The notes beneath the pieces are model-generated. The model saw nothing but the letters and a program-made list of their open reading frames with translations, did no database searches and was not told the origin of the DNA. A stretch of 64,000 bases of DNA from Cocos nucifera (lineage: Eukaryota > Streptophyta > Magnoliopsida > Arecales > Arecaceae), in NCBI GenBank assembly GCA_006176705.1, contig QRFJ01004307.1:27940-91939 (forward strand). Direction: 5' to 3'. This document shows positions 11,930 through 22,148 of the stretch, one piece after another. Every line of letters starts with the position of its first letter. Position 1 is the stretch's first letter. The translations under genes and the position numbers were made by a program.

Positions 11930-12779
11930 TGTTGGTGCGAAATTTGGTTGCCATCAAAGAAGTGCTGGAGTCGGAGAAGACGAGGTTGCCGTCGATGACC
12001 TGCAAAATAAATCTCGTCTAGAGCCTAGGGTGGTGGCTCTGGCAAGATCCTTCGATGGTCAAGTTAGCTTTTTCGGTCAACAAAAATGAAGTGCTCAGTC
12101 AAGAAAGTTGCAGAGTTTTGGGAGAGAGAAGAGAGCCCCCCCCAAAACATATCTACAGGGTCTCTTTTATAGACGAAGCCTGTAACAAACTAATAGTGAC
12201 AGCCATAACTGTCGGATAGTGGGCCGCTCGGGGCCACATGGAGTTTGTTATGGAGGATAGTATTTGTTATTGTGAGGTGCTAGTCTGTTTGAGATTTGAT
12301 AGTCAAAGTTCGAAGGAGTGGATGTTGGTTGGTGATGACCTTTAAGCTATATCAATTCTAAAGGAGTTTGGACTCCTCTAAGATAGTTTGGGTGTGGGTC
12401 AGTTCATGTCGCGTATAGGATCGAACTCATGCGGAGACCTTCCTGGATGATTGTGGAAAGTTTGGCCGCTAGAGGAGTCCAAAAGGAGTTCAGCTACTGA
12501 AGGAGTCTGGAAGGAGTTTGGTTGCTAAAGGGGTCCGAAAAGGATTTGACCGTTGGAGGAGTTTGAAAGGAATTCGACTGCTGAAGGAGTCCGGAAGGAG
12601 TTTGGCTACTTAAGAAGGGAGCCAAAAAGGATTCGGCCGTTGGAGGAGCTCGGAAGGAGTTTGGGCACTGGAGGGATCCTCAGAGGAAGAATTTTTGATC
12701 GAAGCTCTTCTGTGGTTACCAGTTACATTAGGCTAAGCATCAAACTAGACTTCGATGAGAGCGGGGTTTATCTCTAATA
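11930..12779 (-). repeat. Gypsy T1 3' LTR
   Basis: About 850 bp matching 32818-33665 from TGTTGGTGCGAAATTTGG (plus-strand view) to TATCTCTAATA. The outer CA of the partner LTR has become TA here. It contains a 28-bp tandem array. Confidence 0.88.
12461..12689 (-). repeat. 28-bp tandem repeat in the T1 3' LTR
   Basis: About eight units start at 12461, 12489, 12517, 12545, 12573, 12601, 12632 and 12660, each like TTTGGCTGCTGAAGGAGTCC plus AAAAGGAG. The period is 28 except for one 31-bp unit. Units vary without spacers. The open frame 12553-12777 is made of this repeat and is not a gene. Confidence 0.85.
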
Positions 12780-12796
12780 ATAGTCCTCCTACTCTT
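12780..12796 (-). promoter_or_regulatory. Probable T1 polypurine tract
   Basis: Directly inside the 3' LTR, the minus strand reads AGAGTAGGAGGACTA: purine-rich and correctly placed for plus-strand priming of a minus-oriented element. Confidence 0.5.
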
Positions 12797-13375
12797 GAGT
12801 TCAAAATTTGAAGGGAGGAAAAAGACGACAGCCGAAGTCTGATCCCAGGTTACCACGCTTGTCAAGATGAGATGTTTCAATGTTTACCATGTTGGCACCG
12901 AAACTTTCTAAGTCTAAAATAAGTTTGAAAAGATGGTCCTTCGAATCTCCCACCGAAACTCTATCCTAGGTATGGCATCATAAAGACTCCATCCATCGTT
13001 GCTGCTCTATCATGATGAGTGGGACACACAGTGCATGCTGACCGACCGAAGTTGATCTGCAATCATAACTGCTTTGGGTTACCTCTAGCTATTTAAGGCC
13101 TTCTCCTATTGTTCGAAAGTCATTCTTGCCCAAGTCTTCTTCTTCCGTCGGCCCCCATTCGCCTTCTTCCCGAGGGTCTCATCCTTCTCTAGTCTTTCTG
13201 AGCTCTGAACACCCTTTTGATTGATTCTCATCGCATCCATCATCCTTTCATTCTTTCTGGTCAGTTTAGGTCCGTTTCCTAATCCTTCTCTTAGGTTATT
13301 CATGCTTATCAATTCTGGCTCCTTGCTTTCCTGATTTTTTTTTGGGAGGGTTTCTTAAGGTTTATCTTAATCTGA
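12797..13375. other. T1 region between 3' LTR and reverse-strand gene
   Basis: No convincing coding sequence. It holds CT-rich stretches (13130-13300) just upstream of the plus-strand gene and probably includes that gene's promoter or 5' UTR; no clear TATA box is seen. The minus-strand open frames 13106-13512 are shadows of the CT-rich segment. Confidence 0.45.
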
Positions 13376-15327
13376 ATGTCTTCTAAAACCTTCCACTCCA
13401 TCGGTTCGTGGGGCTCGTCCGGACTGATCTTCTTTAATTTTGCACCCCTGGTCGAGACAGAATCTAGGAACATGTCCCACTCATCTTTTGCTCTAGACAC
13501 CATCCCATCCATCCTTACCCCGGATGATCTTTCTCTGATCTGAATCCAATATGGAATACCTCCAGAATATGACCTTGAACTCCCCAGCTTCGACGACTAG
13601 ATCAGCCCTCCTCCGATCGGCCGATTTTATTTGTACTTAGAAGCTTTGCACGGTGGGCTTAGACTCCCACTGCCCCCATTCATAGTCATCCTCTTTCGAT
13701 TTTTAAACATCTCCTTTGCATCTATCATACCAAACTTCTTTCGGTTCATCATAGGTTTTCTCTCCCTCTGTCGATTAACCAAAGTCCAACTGATCATTTT
13801 ATTTTTTAGGAATTTTTATACCTTCAAGCGCCATCCTTCCATGAAGGATTGGTGGTACTTTTTTCTCCAGATCGGCAAGAAGGGGTTATTGAAAGGTGCC
13901 TCTTCTTCTATTCACAACTGAAAGAAAAAGTTCTTTTTTGTACATTGCCCAACCTTGCCATTAGGTCTTCCTTCATGGGGTTATATTAGAGAGTTAGTTC
14001 ACCGAGCTCCTAGCTTAGATGGAGCTGACCTTGATTCCTTCGATAAACTTAAGGTGTACCAAGCTCCTCTTCTTTCTGACCTTCTAAAGGAACAGACCTT
14101 GTTCAACCTAGGTCTGAGTTCCCGCAATCCTGTTGGTACATCTTTTAATTTTTGAATCCATACGATTTCGCGCACATGTATTGCCACTGACCACTCTTCT
14201 TTTTCTGCTACAGAGATGGATGCACAAGTTGCCAACATGCTTACCAAAGGGCTCTTCACCAGGAGGAGAAAAGGGAAGATGCAAAATGATGACTCAAAGA
14301 GGGCGAAGGTCGATCTTTCCAGCTCTAGAGTTCCCACCTCCACTACCACTGCGCCCGAGGTCATCGTCGGTGCCGAGATTGCCCCAACTATCGAGGTTGA
14401 CACCGCTAGTGTAGACCCGATACCTTCCATGCCCTCAGATCCCTCCAGTGGGGACTGGGTTTCAGAGCTTCCTATCAACAAAGGGACAGGAGAGGGAAGA
14501 AAAAAGAAAGCCATTGTGAAGACATCCTGCAAGGCTCGCTTAGGCGGATCGGATGGCGACGACAACGAACAAGGGGAGGATCCCTTGGACAACCCAAAGA
14601 TCATTTAGGATCTTATCGATAGATTTGCCATGCCTGAGGTGGTGGATCAGATGGCCGACCTAGATCCACGGCAGCTCATCTGGGGTTCTCTCAGAACCAT
14701 CCACATGGTGATTGCTCCATTGCTCGACTCTTTCTCTTCTCTTATATGCTTTTCTTCTTCTCTTCTTCTTGTTTTTTTTTTAAACACCAATCATTTGTTA
14801 CAGTTGGATCACAAGATGCTCGCTCACATAAAGTGGGTGCATCATCAAGAGGTGGAGGCATAGAAGGCCCAAGAGGACCTTCGAGCCGAGGTCCATTATC
14901 TTCAAGAGAGGGTCGACAAGGTCGAGCACCTTGCCAAGGAGAAGGCGGCGGACATCGAAAGTCTTCAAGGCAGGCTCTGTAAAGAGGAGTTCACCTCAAC
15001 CGGACTAAAGGCTGCACTGGCCCTGGATGAGGAGAGGAGGAAGGAAGTCGAAAATAGGGTCGCTGAACTAGAGACCCAAATGCCAAAGTCGATCTTGGAG
15101 GCAATGACCTAGGCCATGGAAGAGTTCAAGACCAATCCTGAGATGTAGAACCTAAACGTCGAGTTTGGTTAGGAAGCGTTTATCAAGGGTTTCGAGCTCT
15201 GCGAAGGTAGGGTAGCCCGAAGATTTTTCGAGCTCGACCTTAGCTTTCTAGAGGAGGAGGAAAATGACATGGATGCAGGACTGTCTAATGCTGTAGTCGA
15301 CCTTTTCTTTGATGAGCTCGCATCTGG
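13376..15327 (+). pseudogene. T1 reverse-strand gene, exons 1-3 (gypsy-type transposon domain protein)
   Basis: The gene runs opposite to T1 gag-pol. Exon 1 starts with ATG at 13376 and stays in one frame to about 14155, broken by stops near 13538, 13598 and 13919. The part with LEALHGGLRLPLPPF resembles the plant family annotated as putative gypsy type transposon (Pfam PF04195); this is from memory and was not searched. Exon 2 begins after CTACAG at 14213 and runs to 14707. It has a basic patch (RRRKGK), then a Pro/Thr/Ser-rich and acidic stretch. An intron with GT at 14708 and TTACAG ending at 14803 leads to exon 3, a Glu/Lys-rich coiled coil with three stops. Copia A2 interrupts exon 3 at 15327 and the gene resumes at 25715. 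The exon 1 donor site is not fixed. Confidence 0.65.
15323..15327. repeat. Target-site duplication of copia A2, left
   Basis: TCTGG, identical to 25710-25714. Confidence 0.93.
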
Positions 15328-16651
15328 TGTTAGATATATGTGCCCTAGAAGTCAGAATTGGCTGACACTTGTAATACACTTCTAGGGGCAAAATTGTAAT
15401 TTTGACTATAATTAATGAAATGGGTTATTTTCTATCACACATGTGTATTTAGTGTCTGTGATACATCCTTTGAGTTAATGGTAATGATAATTCATATTTT
15501 CAAGAGTTGAAAATTTAAGACATGAATAATCATTATTAACTCATAAACAGCTCCCGACCATAGGATCATCACGAGGATGGTGATTGATCCAGAAGGTTGG
15601 TGTACGATCGCTTCTCTTTAGTAGATGAGTCTTGAGTCTACGGTGTGGAGACACCGGAGCGAGAGTATAGGTACTCGTTAGAGAACGAGGGCACTGAGCG
15701 TGACCACCTCGAGTAGTCATTAGGAAGTCTACCTTCTCGTCAATGACTGACTCGATGCTGCAGTAGTGTGTCTGGTTCTTTGACCTGAGATGCATCGGCA
15801 GTTCACCTTGAGGGTGTTATAGTTTGACTACACCATTACTCGGTCTCCTAGCCATATGGAACCCTGAGGTGTATGTTGGCTGTGACATGTTCATTGTAGG
15901 AACTGGATTGCATCAAGATGGGATCTATCTACCTCGGTGGTAGAGGAGTAGCCCTATGATGATCATGAGAATCAAGTCCTGAAGCCCATGGCCATGGCAG
16001 AGTGAAATAATAGAAAGAGTTTCTATTTAGATTTTCACATTGGACTCGAATCGAATGATTACATCATATGACAGAGACTAGGGTTTAACGAGTTCACCTT
16101 AACCCTAATCTGATCGGGGCTCAAGATAGAAGAACTTAATCACACAGGTAGCTGCACCAAGAGGTTCGCATTCAGCTCTGATGGGTTGCCACCATATACT
16201 GCTAGGTGTCACTGGTGGATTTTGGGAGCAATTAGAATGATTTAGATGATCGATCATTCTAGCTGTTCGAATCAGAAGAGTTCTGATCCATCGAAAGGAG
16301 TTTCGATGATGTCTATGATAGAGATCATGACATATCCCATTACCATACAGAACTGAACCTAACTGGGTCACACAAACAAGGGTTTGAATCTGGTGATCAT
16401 CAATTGAACTGATCTAGTTCAATTGATCTGAATGAGATTCAATTAGGTTCAAGGAAATCGTGCTAGCACTCGATTGAACCTAACGTTCTTCTTTTACTAT
16501 CATAAATAAGTTGTCCTGACTGAGCCAAAGGAGTTTGTGCTCAATTAGAGGCCTTCATATGGTCTGACTGGAGGTTGTCCAAGTCAGAAATAGGTTGTCT
16601 TATTTGTAAGACATTACCTGCCATTTTTGGTCACCTGCCATTTCTTGTTCT

Positions 16652-16717
16652 TTGACTTTGGTCAAAAGTCTACCTTTGACTGGTCAAACGTTGACCATTC
16701 ACCCTTTGACTTTTGAC
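16652..16717 (+). promoter_or_regulatory. W-box cluster in A2 5' LTR
   Basis: Seven TTGAC cores in 66 bp: plus strand at 16652, 16676, 16691, 16706 and 16713, and minus strand at 16661 and 16683. TTGAC is the core bound by plant WRKY factors, and clusters occur in stress-responsive promoters (established). The cluster lies about 310 bp upstream of the TATA box. Role as an enhancer is inferred. Confidence 0.6.
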
Positions 16718-17024
16718 CACATGTCATGCACCTATTGGAGAGCTGGTGGGGGCCTGTCCCCCTGCCAGAACCTGGCAAGGAGAAGGGCGCACGCCAAGGG
16801 TGGCGTGAGCCCAAGTAGGAGGCGCCTAGGAGTCCTTGTTGGACAAGGACTCCACCTCCCTTTTGGATTCCAATCAGAGTTCTACTAAGAATCCAGTTTG
16901 ACTGGTCTTAGGCACCCTCTAAGGAGGAATCCAGGGGTCTCTATTCCAACCAATCAGATTTAGATCTGATTTCACAAAGGGTTGTGATTGGTTGAGAGGA
17001 AGAGGAGTTGGATCACAAGAGGTC

Positions 17025-17032
17025 TATAAATA
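17025..17032 (+). promoter_or_regulatory. TATA box of A2 5' LTR
   Basis: TATAAATA, followed after about 70 bp by a pyrimidine-rich leader. The other LTR has the same box at 25138-25145, and LTR B has TATAAAA in the equivalent place (5490, 35011). Confidence 0.7.
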
Positions 17033-17600
17033 AGACCCTGCGCCCAACCCTAATTCCAATGCTATTAGATACGCCCCAAGGCTGCCTCTCCCCTCCTTCT
17101 CCATGCCATAGTCTCTTCTCCTCTTGCTCTCCACGTCCAAAAGGTGTTTTGGACTTAGTTTGGTGCGATTCAGATCAAGGAAAGGCGATCAAAAGCAAGA
17201 AGGCTGCGCTGCTGCAAAAGGACGACTGCAGATCTTCAAAAGAGTTTTGAAGATCCTCCAGATCAGATCCAGATCTGATTTTTGGAGGTGTGATAGAGAA
17301 GAAGAGGATCTCTAGATCCAACCCGAGTGGATACCGGTAGAGGCCAGGCGCTTGCGTGGCTAAGATCCAGAACCTTCCGCTGCAATCAGGATCATCTACA
17401 GGGTAATAGGATTACCCAAATCAGGTAAATTGAATTTGATTTAATTTATCTTATTTTATTTTATTTATTAAAATAATAAGAATCAGATCTGAAACATATC
17501 AAGATCTGATTTAGATCAAGAGAAAATTTTTGAAATATATCTCTTGATCTAATCAGATCTGGAACGAACCTGGACCGGGAAATCAGGATTTCCCTTCAAC

Positions 17601-17612
17601 TGGTATCAGAGC
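17601..17612 (+). promoter_or_regulatory. A2 primer-binding site
   Basis: TGGTATCAGAGC, two bases after the LTR end, is complementary to the 3' end of plant initiator Met-tRNA, the usual copia primer. Confidence 0.9.
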
Positions 17613-19475
17613 CATGGTTCTAAGATTATTTAGATCTGATTTTAATTTTATTTTAATTAGAAAATAAAGTGATTTCAGATGTCACATGAGATGTGATCAG
17701 ATCTGAAATCAGAAAAATTAAAATTAAATGATTTGGATCTAAGAATATGAAGATATGCATGACTAGTTCTAGAATAGAATAGTTCTATAGAATAGTTTTG
17801 CATGTCTTTGATTTAATCTGATTAAATCATATTTTAGATCTTCTTATTTACTATTTTTTGATATTATAAGTGTTATAATAACATCTGATAAACAGCAAAT
17901 AAAAATTATTTAATTTTAAAATATCATATGAGATATGATTGATGCATGTCTAGACTAGTTGTAGAATAGTTCTACATAATTGTCTAGATTAGAATTTATT
18001 TTGATTAGATCAATTTAAATCTAATTTTTTAGATTATTATGAGATAATTTAGATCTAAAAATATGCATGAATTGATACATGAGATGTATGCAAAATATGC
18101 CATGATTAGATCTACTTTATATATGAGATATATGATATAGATCTGATATTGTTTTGTAGTATTGACATGTTCCTGATTAAGGCGTTCCTCTTGGCCGTCC
18201 GGTCATAAGAATGAAGAAGGGTTTAAAGGCCCTCTCTTTCCATTCGATGGGGTGTTCTTATGACGTGTAGGGGTGCTGCGTGTTCGTCCTTAATCAGAAA
18301 CCCAAAACTTACTTTCTGCAAAACCCTAGATCCTGAAACCCTAGGATTTATTGTGCATATTTTGTTTATGAACCCTAACTTAATTAAGAATTAAGTTTAT
18401 GGAATATTAATTAGGTCTAAAATTGAGAATTTTCAGATCTAAGACATATTCATAATACTGGGTTCGGGCTTGGGTAGCTCAATTAGGTCTAAGCGGTTGA
18501 TCAAACCGAATCAAGAGTTGGTTAGATGGGATCAACAATGCTTAAATTGACCAGCCTAATAGGATTAAGTCTGGGTCAAGATCGAGTCACGATCAAGCAA
18601 GACCTAATTAGGCTCAGAGGTTAGAGTCTGGATTGTAGGCTAACCCAATTGGTTCTGACTCAACAATTTGGTGTCTAAGGTAAGTTTGGCACAGACGACC
18701 GACTGGTTTTTAATTGGAAGCTACTCGACCTGAATGCATTCTTGTGCGAGTTAATGGCATATTCCTTCCACCGGTCTCACTTACCTGGCCATATCTGTTG
18801 ACACAGTTCTGATCTGAGGTGGTCAATAATCCGAGCTAACCCATGCCACTAGGTTAGTCATAATTGTTATGACTAAGCCAAGTCTAGTTTAATGAGACCT
18901 GAATCAATTCTCCCTAAGAAAAGATTAAGTCTGAGGTCTTCCACCATTGTAGATGTGCGGGCCCTTCCCGGGGTTGATTGTTCTCGGCTGGATACAGTGG
19001 CTCAGTTGCACCGGGAAGACGCAACCATGTCTATTAGGCATTGGATGCTATGGGCTGGAGGATGAGTTGGGCTCAATATTTTGGATACGGTGAGAGACTC
19101 AATTAGGAACCCAGTCTATGCAAATGGTGGGTCTGACTTAACTAAGGAGTGGATCAATATTCCTGGATACGGTGAGATTCATGAATTAGAGACCAAGTTT
19201 GGGTGCACCATGATTAGAGAATCATTGAACAAGAGTTGTTCACTCATTGGCTAACCCATCACCAATAACTGTTAGGTGAGGTGATGAGTCAGTTGGTGAG
19301 ACCGCACCACCCACTAGAAATCATTCAATCGTGGAGATTTTCGCATCTCTACAGAGGGAGTGTAGGGATCCGAGAAAATAGTGGGAGCTAATTTGTTTAA
19401 AAATAAAATCCCTAAACAAATTGGTCAAGTCAAAATTACAGTATCTAACTAGAATCTTTGACTCTCTACAGGAAA
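17613..19475 (+). other. A2 leader between primer-binding site and gag
   Basis: About 1.86 kb without a significant frame. It is AT-rich up to about 18170, then has the stem-loop at 18173-18297, then a less AT-rich stretch leading to ATG at 19476. Collinear with 6073-7768 (B) and 43354-45218 (A4). Confidence 0.7.
18173..18297 (+). ncRNA. Structured leader element of copia A2 (double inverted repeat)
   Basis: Outer arms CTGATTAAGG (18173-18182) and CCTTAATCAG (18288-18297) pair perfectly. Inside them GTCATAAGAA (18202-18211) pairs perfectly with TTCTTATGAC (18255-18264), and within that AGGG (18218-18221) faces CCCT (18230-18233). In the RNA this would be a long branched hairpin about 560 nt after the primer-binding site. 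A4 keeps both inverted repeats. A packaging, dimerisation or translation role is possible but is inference. Confidence 0.55.
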
Positions 19476-20300
19476 ATGTCTGCGTCCAACCCACTGGCAC
19501 GTATCCTAGACACACATAGACTGACTGGACCCAATTATAAAGATTGGCTCAGGAACTACAAAATTATTTTGGGTTTCAGAGAAGTTAACACATGTTTTGG
19601 ACCAGGACCCTCCCACCTTACCAGCTCGTCCATCCACTGAACAGAGAGCGTCTCTGGAAAAATGGATTGACGAAGACAATAAGGCCAGATACTACATGTT
19701 GGGCTCGATGTCTGATGAGCTCCAGCGCCAACATGAAGATATCGGGACTGCTCGCCAAATGTTGGCTCACCTGCAGGAGATGTTTGGTGAACAGAGTCGC
19801 GCAGCCAAATATCAAGTCACAAAATGACTTTTTAAGGCTAAGATGCGTGATGGGCAGTCAGTCCAAGATCACTGTCTGACAATGATCAAGGACATGGAAG
19901 AGCTTGAGAAGCTCGGTGTGAAGTTGGACTTGGACCTGCAGAACGATATTATTCTGCAATCCTTGACTGATGCATATGGGCAATTCATCATGAATTACCA
20001 CATGCATAAACTTCAAAATTCCTTGGCCGAGTTGATGAATATGCTGGTTACCGCTGAGCTTTCTATGAAAGGTTCTAAAGGCTCAGTTCTTGCTATGGAA
20101 CGGACTTCTTCCAAAAGAAAGTCTTATGGAAAGAAAAAGAAGTCTGTGAAAAAGCAAAAGGTGGAAGGATCAAAGAAGAAGAAGGCAGAACCGAAGAAGA
20201 AGGTCGATGGCAAAGGAAAGTGTTTCCATTGCAACAGCGACGGCCATTGGAAGCGGAACTGCCCTACTTACCTGGCCACCCTGAAGAACAAGAAGGAAGG
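19476..20300 (+). pseudogene. Copia A2 gag (frameshifted)
   Basis: Gag would form the virus-like particle and bind element RNA. The start ATG at 19476 gives MSASNPLARILDTHR and an N-terminal NYKDWLRNYKIIL motif common to copia gag. One extra base near 19573 shifts the frame; the homologous frame resumes at about 19574 and is then stopped by TGA at 19825-19827. After that it is open without a break into protease and integrase (19843-21087). A Lys-rich segment (20105-20215) precedes a zinc knuckle, CFHCNSDGHWKRNC at 20221-20262, of the correct C-x2-C-x4-H-x4-C form. Frame shadows on the other strand were ignored. Confidence 0.88.
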
Positions 20301-22148
20301 TCCTTCTGGAGGTATGCTCGTTATTGAGTCTAACCTTACGGTTTCTTCTGCATCCAGTTGGGTGCTTGACTCTGGTTCTAGTGCTCATCTGTGCACTTCT
20401 ATGCAGGGTCTTGAGGATAGCAGGAGGCTGAGGGATGGAGACATGATCCTACGCATCGGTAATGGAGCAAGAGTTGCTGCAGTAGCCGTGGGAACATACC
20501 CTCTTCGATTACCATCTGGTTTAGACTTAGTTTTAAAAGACTGTTATTATGTGCCTGCAGCTAGCAGGAATTTGATTTCTGTTTCATGCTTAGCACAAGA
20601 AGGTTATGTGATCACCTTCTTTAAGGACCATTGTAACATTCTTTATGAAAGAAATAAAATTGCAAATGGTTTCCTTATTAATGGTCTTTATCAGTTACAT
20701 ATTGATGTACCTGTTTTAACTATCGAGCAAAACGTGAATGCCAAACGACCTAGGGATAGTCCAAACGACAGATATCTATGGCACCTGAGATTAGGTCATA
20801 TAGCAGAAGATAGGATCAACAAATTGGAGAAAAATGGGCTATTGAGTCCATTGACTTTTGAGTCATATCCAACTTGTGAATCTTGTCTTCAAGGCAAAAT
20901 GACTAAACTCCCTTTTGTTGGACATGGGGAGAGGGCCACAGATCTCCTTGCCCTAGTACATACTGATGTGTGCGGCCCATTTGATGTGCCGGCTAGAGGC
21001 AATTTTGTCTACTTCATTACCTTTACCGATGATCTATCTAGGTATGGGTATGTGTATCTTATGAGACACAAGTCTGAAGCCTTTTGAAAAGTTCAAAGAA
21101 TTCAGACATGAAGTAGAAAAACAAACTGGAAAACCCATTAAGGTTCTTCGATCAGATCGAGGAGGTGAATACCTTAGCCGAGAATTCCTAGACTATCTTA
21201 AGGAAAATGGCATAGTCTCTCAATGGACTCCACCAGGAACACCTCAACTCAACGGGGTTTCAGAATGGAGAAATCGGACTCTATTGGATATGGTTCGATC
21301 CATGATGAGCTTCACAGACCTCCCTGATTTTCTTTGGGGACATTCATTGTTAACTTCAATTCTATCTACTGAATAGGGTTCCCTCTAAAACCGTTCCTAC
21401 CACACCGTATGAGATATGGCACGGTAAGAAACCAAGTCTGAGTCATCTCAGAATTTGGGGTTGTCCGGCTCATGTCAAAAGACAACAAGCGGACAAGTTA
21501 GAGTTTAGGTCCTTTAGAGCTCGATTCATAGGATATCCTAAAGAGTCATTAGGATACTATTTCTACATTCCAGAAGACCACAATGTGATTGTGAGTCGAC
21601 ATGCCATCTTTCTTGAAAAATAGTTTATTCAAGATAGCGGCATTGGAAAGCAGATTAAGCTTGATGAGAAAGTCTCACAAGCAGAACGAGCTAAGGACCA
21701 AGTGGAACCAAATCAGGTTGAGCCAATAAGAACACTACCTCCTCCACCTCGTAGATCGGAAAGAGTTTTCCCGTCCCCCTGAAAGATACTTAGGTATTAT
21801 TTCAGAGGATGTAGAGGAAATGTTCCTCGTAGGTAATGGTGCTCATGGTGATGATCCCAAAACCTACAACGAGGCGATATCAGATATCGACTCCGAGAAA
21901 TGGCTTAGAGGCAATGAAGTCAGAAATTGACTCGATGCACTCAAACCAAGTCTGGACCTTGGTAGATCCACCAGAAGGTATAGTACCTATTGGGTGTAAA
22001 TGGATCTTCAAGAGAAAGATTGGTGCAGATGGGAATGTGGAGACATTCAAGGCTAGACTGATGGCAAAAGGTTATAGTCAACGTGAAGGCATTGACTATC
22101 AGGATACCTTTTCCCCGGTAGCTATGCTAAAATCCATCCGCACATTGC
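20301..22148 (+). pseudogene. Copia A2 protease and integrase (pol, first part)
   Basis: The protease active site LDSGSSAH is intact at 20365-20388. The integrase N-terminal region has HLRLGH (from 20782) and CESC (about 20875) as the zinc-binding pairs. The core starts LVHTDVCGPF near 20951 and continues with SDRGGEY near 21155 and NGVSEWRNRT near 21254, giving the expected acidic triad. The frame is broken near 21081 (extra T), 21355, 21767, 21905 and 22150, and by TAG at 21621-21623. The stretch 21700-21800 is Pro-rich and marks the integrase/RT boundary. RT begins near 21900 (frame 21836-22177). Confidence 0.88.

Larger units (their letters stand above)
15328..17598 (+). repeat. Copia A2 5' LTR
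   Basis: Runs from TGTTAGATATATGTGCCC to GATTTCCCTTCA. It contains a 6-bp palindrome CTCGTT-AGAG-AACGAG at 15674-15689, a W-box cluster at 16652-16717, and a TATA box at 17025-17032 followed by a CT-rich stretch (17090-17140). The arrangement suggests U3 ends shortly after the TATA box. Frames such as 15541-15795 and 16105-16371 (minus) recur in every family A LTR and are not genes. Confidence 0.95.

Noticed and set aside
12461..12689. 28-bp regular repeats as a CRISPR array
   Set aside because: Units abut each other without spacers, vary in sequence, and lie in both LTRs of a plant retrotransposon.
12892..12904. TTGGCACCGAAAC as a gypsy primer-binding site
   Set aside because: It is 113 bp from the LTR and on the polypurine (3' LTR) side of a minus-strand element, so it cannot be the primer site.
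13999..14604. 201-codon minus-strand frame 13999-14604
   Set aside because: It is the complement of the plus-strand exons 1-2, which have the domain similarity and splice sites; the minus frame crosses the intron and has low-complexity Ser/Pro content.
15541..16371. Recurring minus-strand frames (15541-15795, 16105-16371 and again 23649-23909, 24219-24485) as conserved genes
   Set aside because: They recur because both LTRs of A2 are nearly identical; older copies do not preserve the frames.
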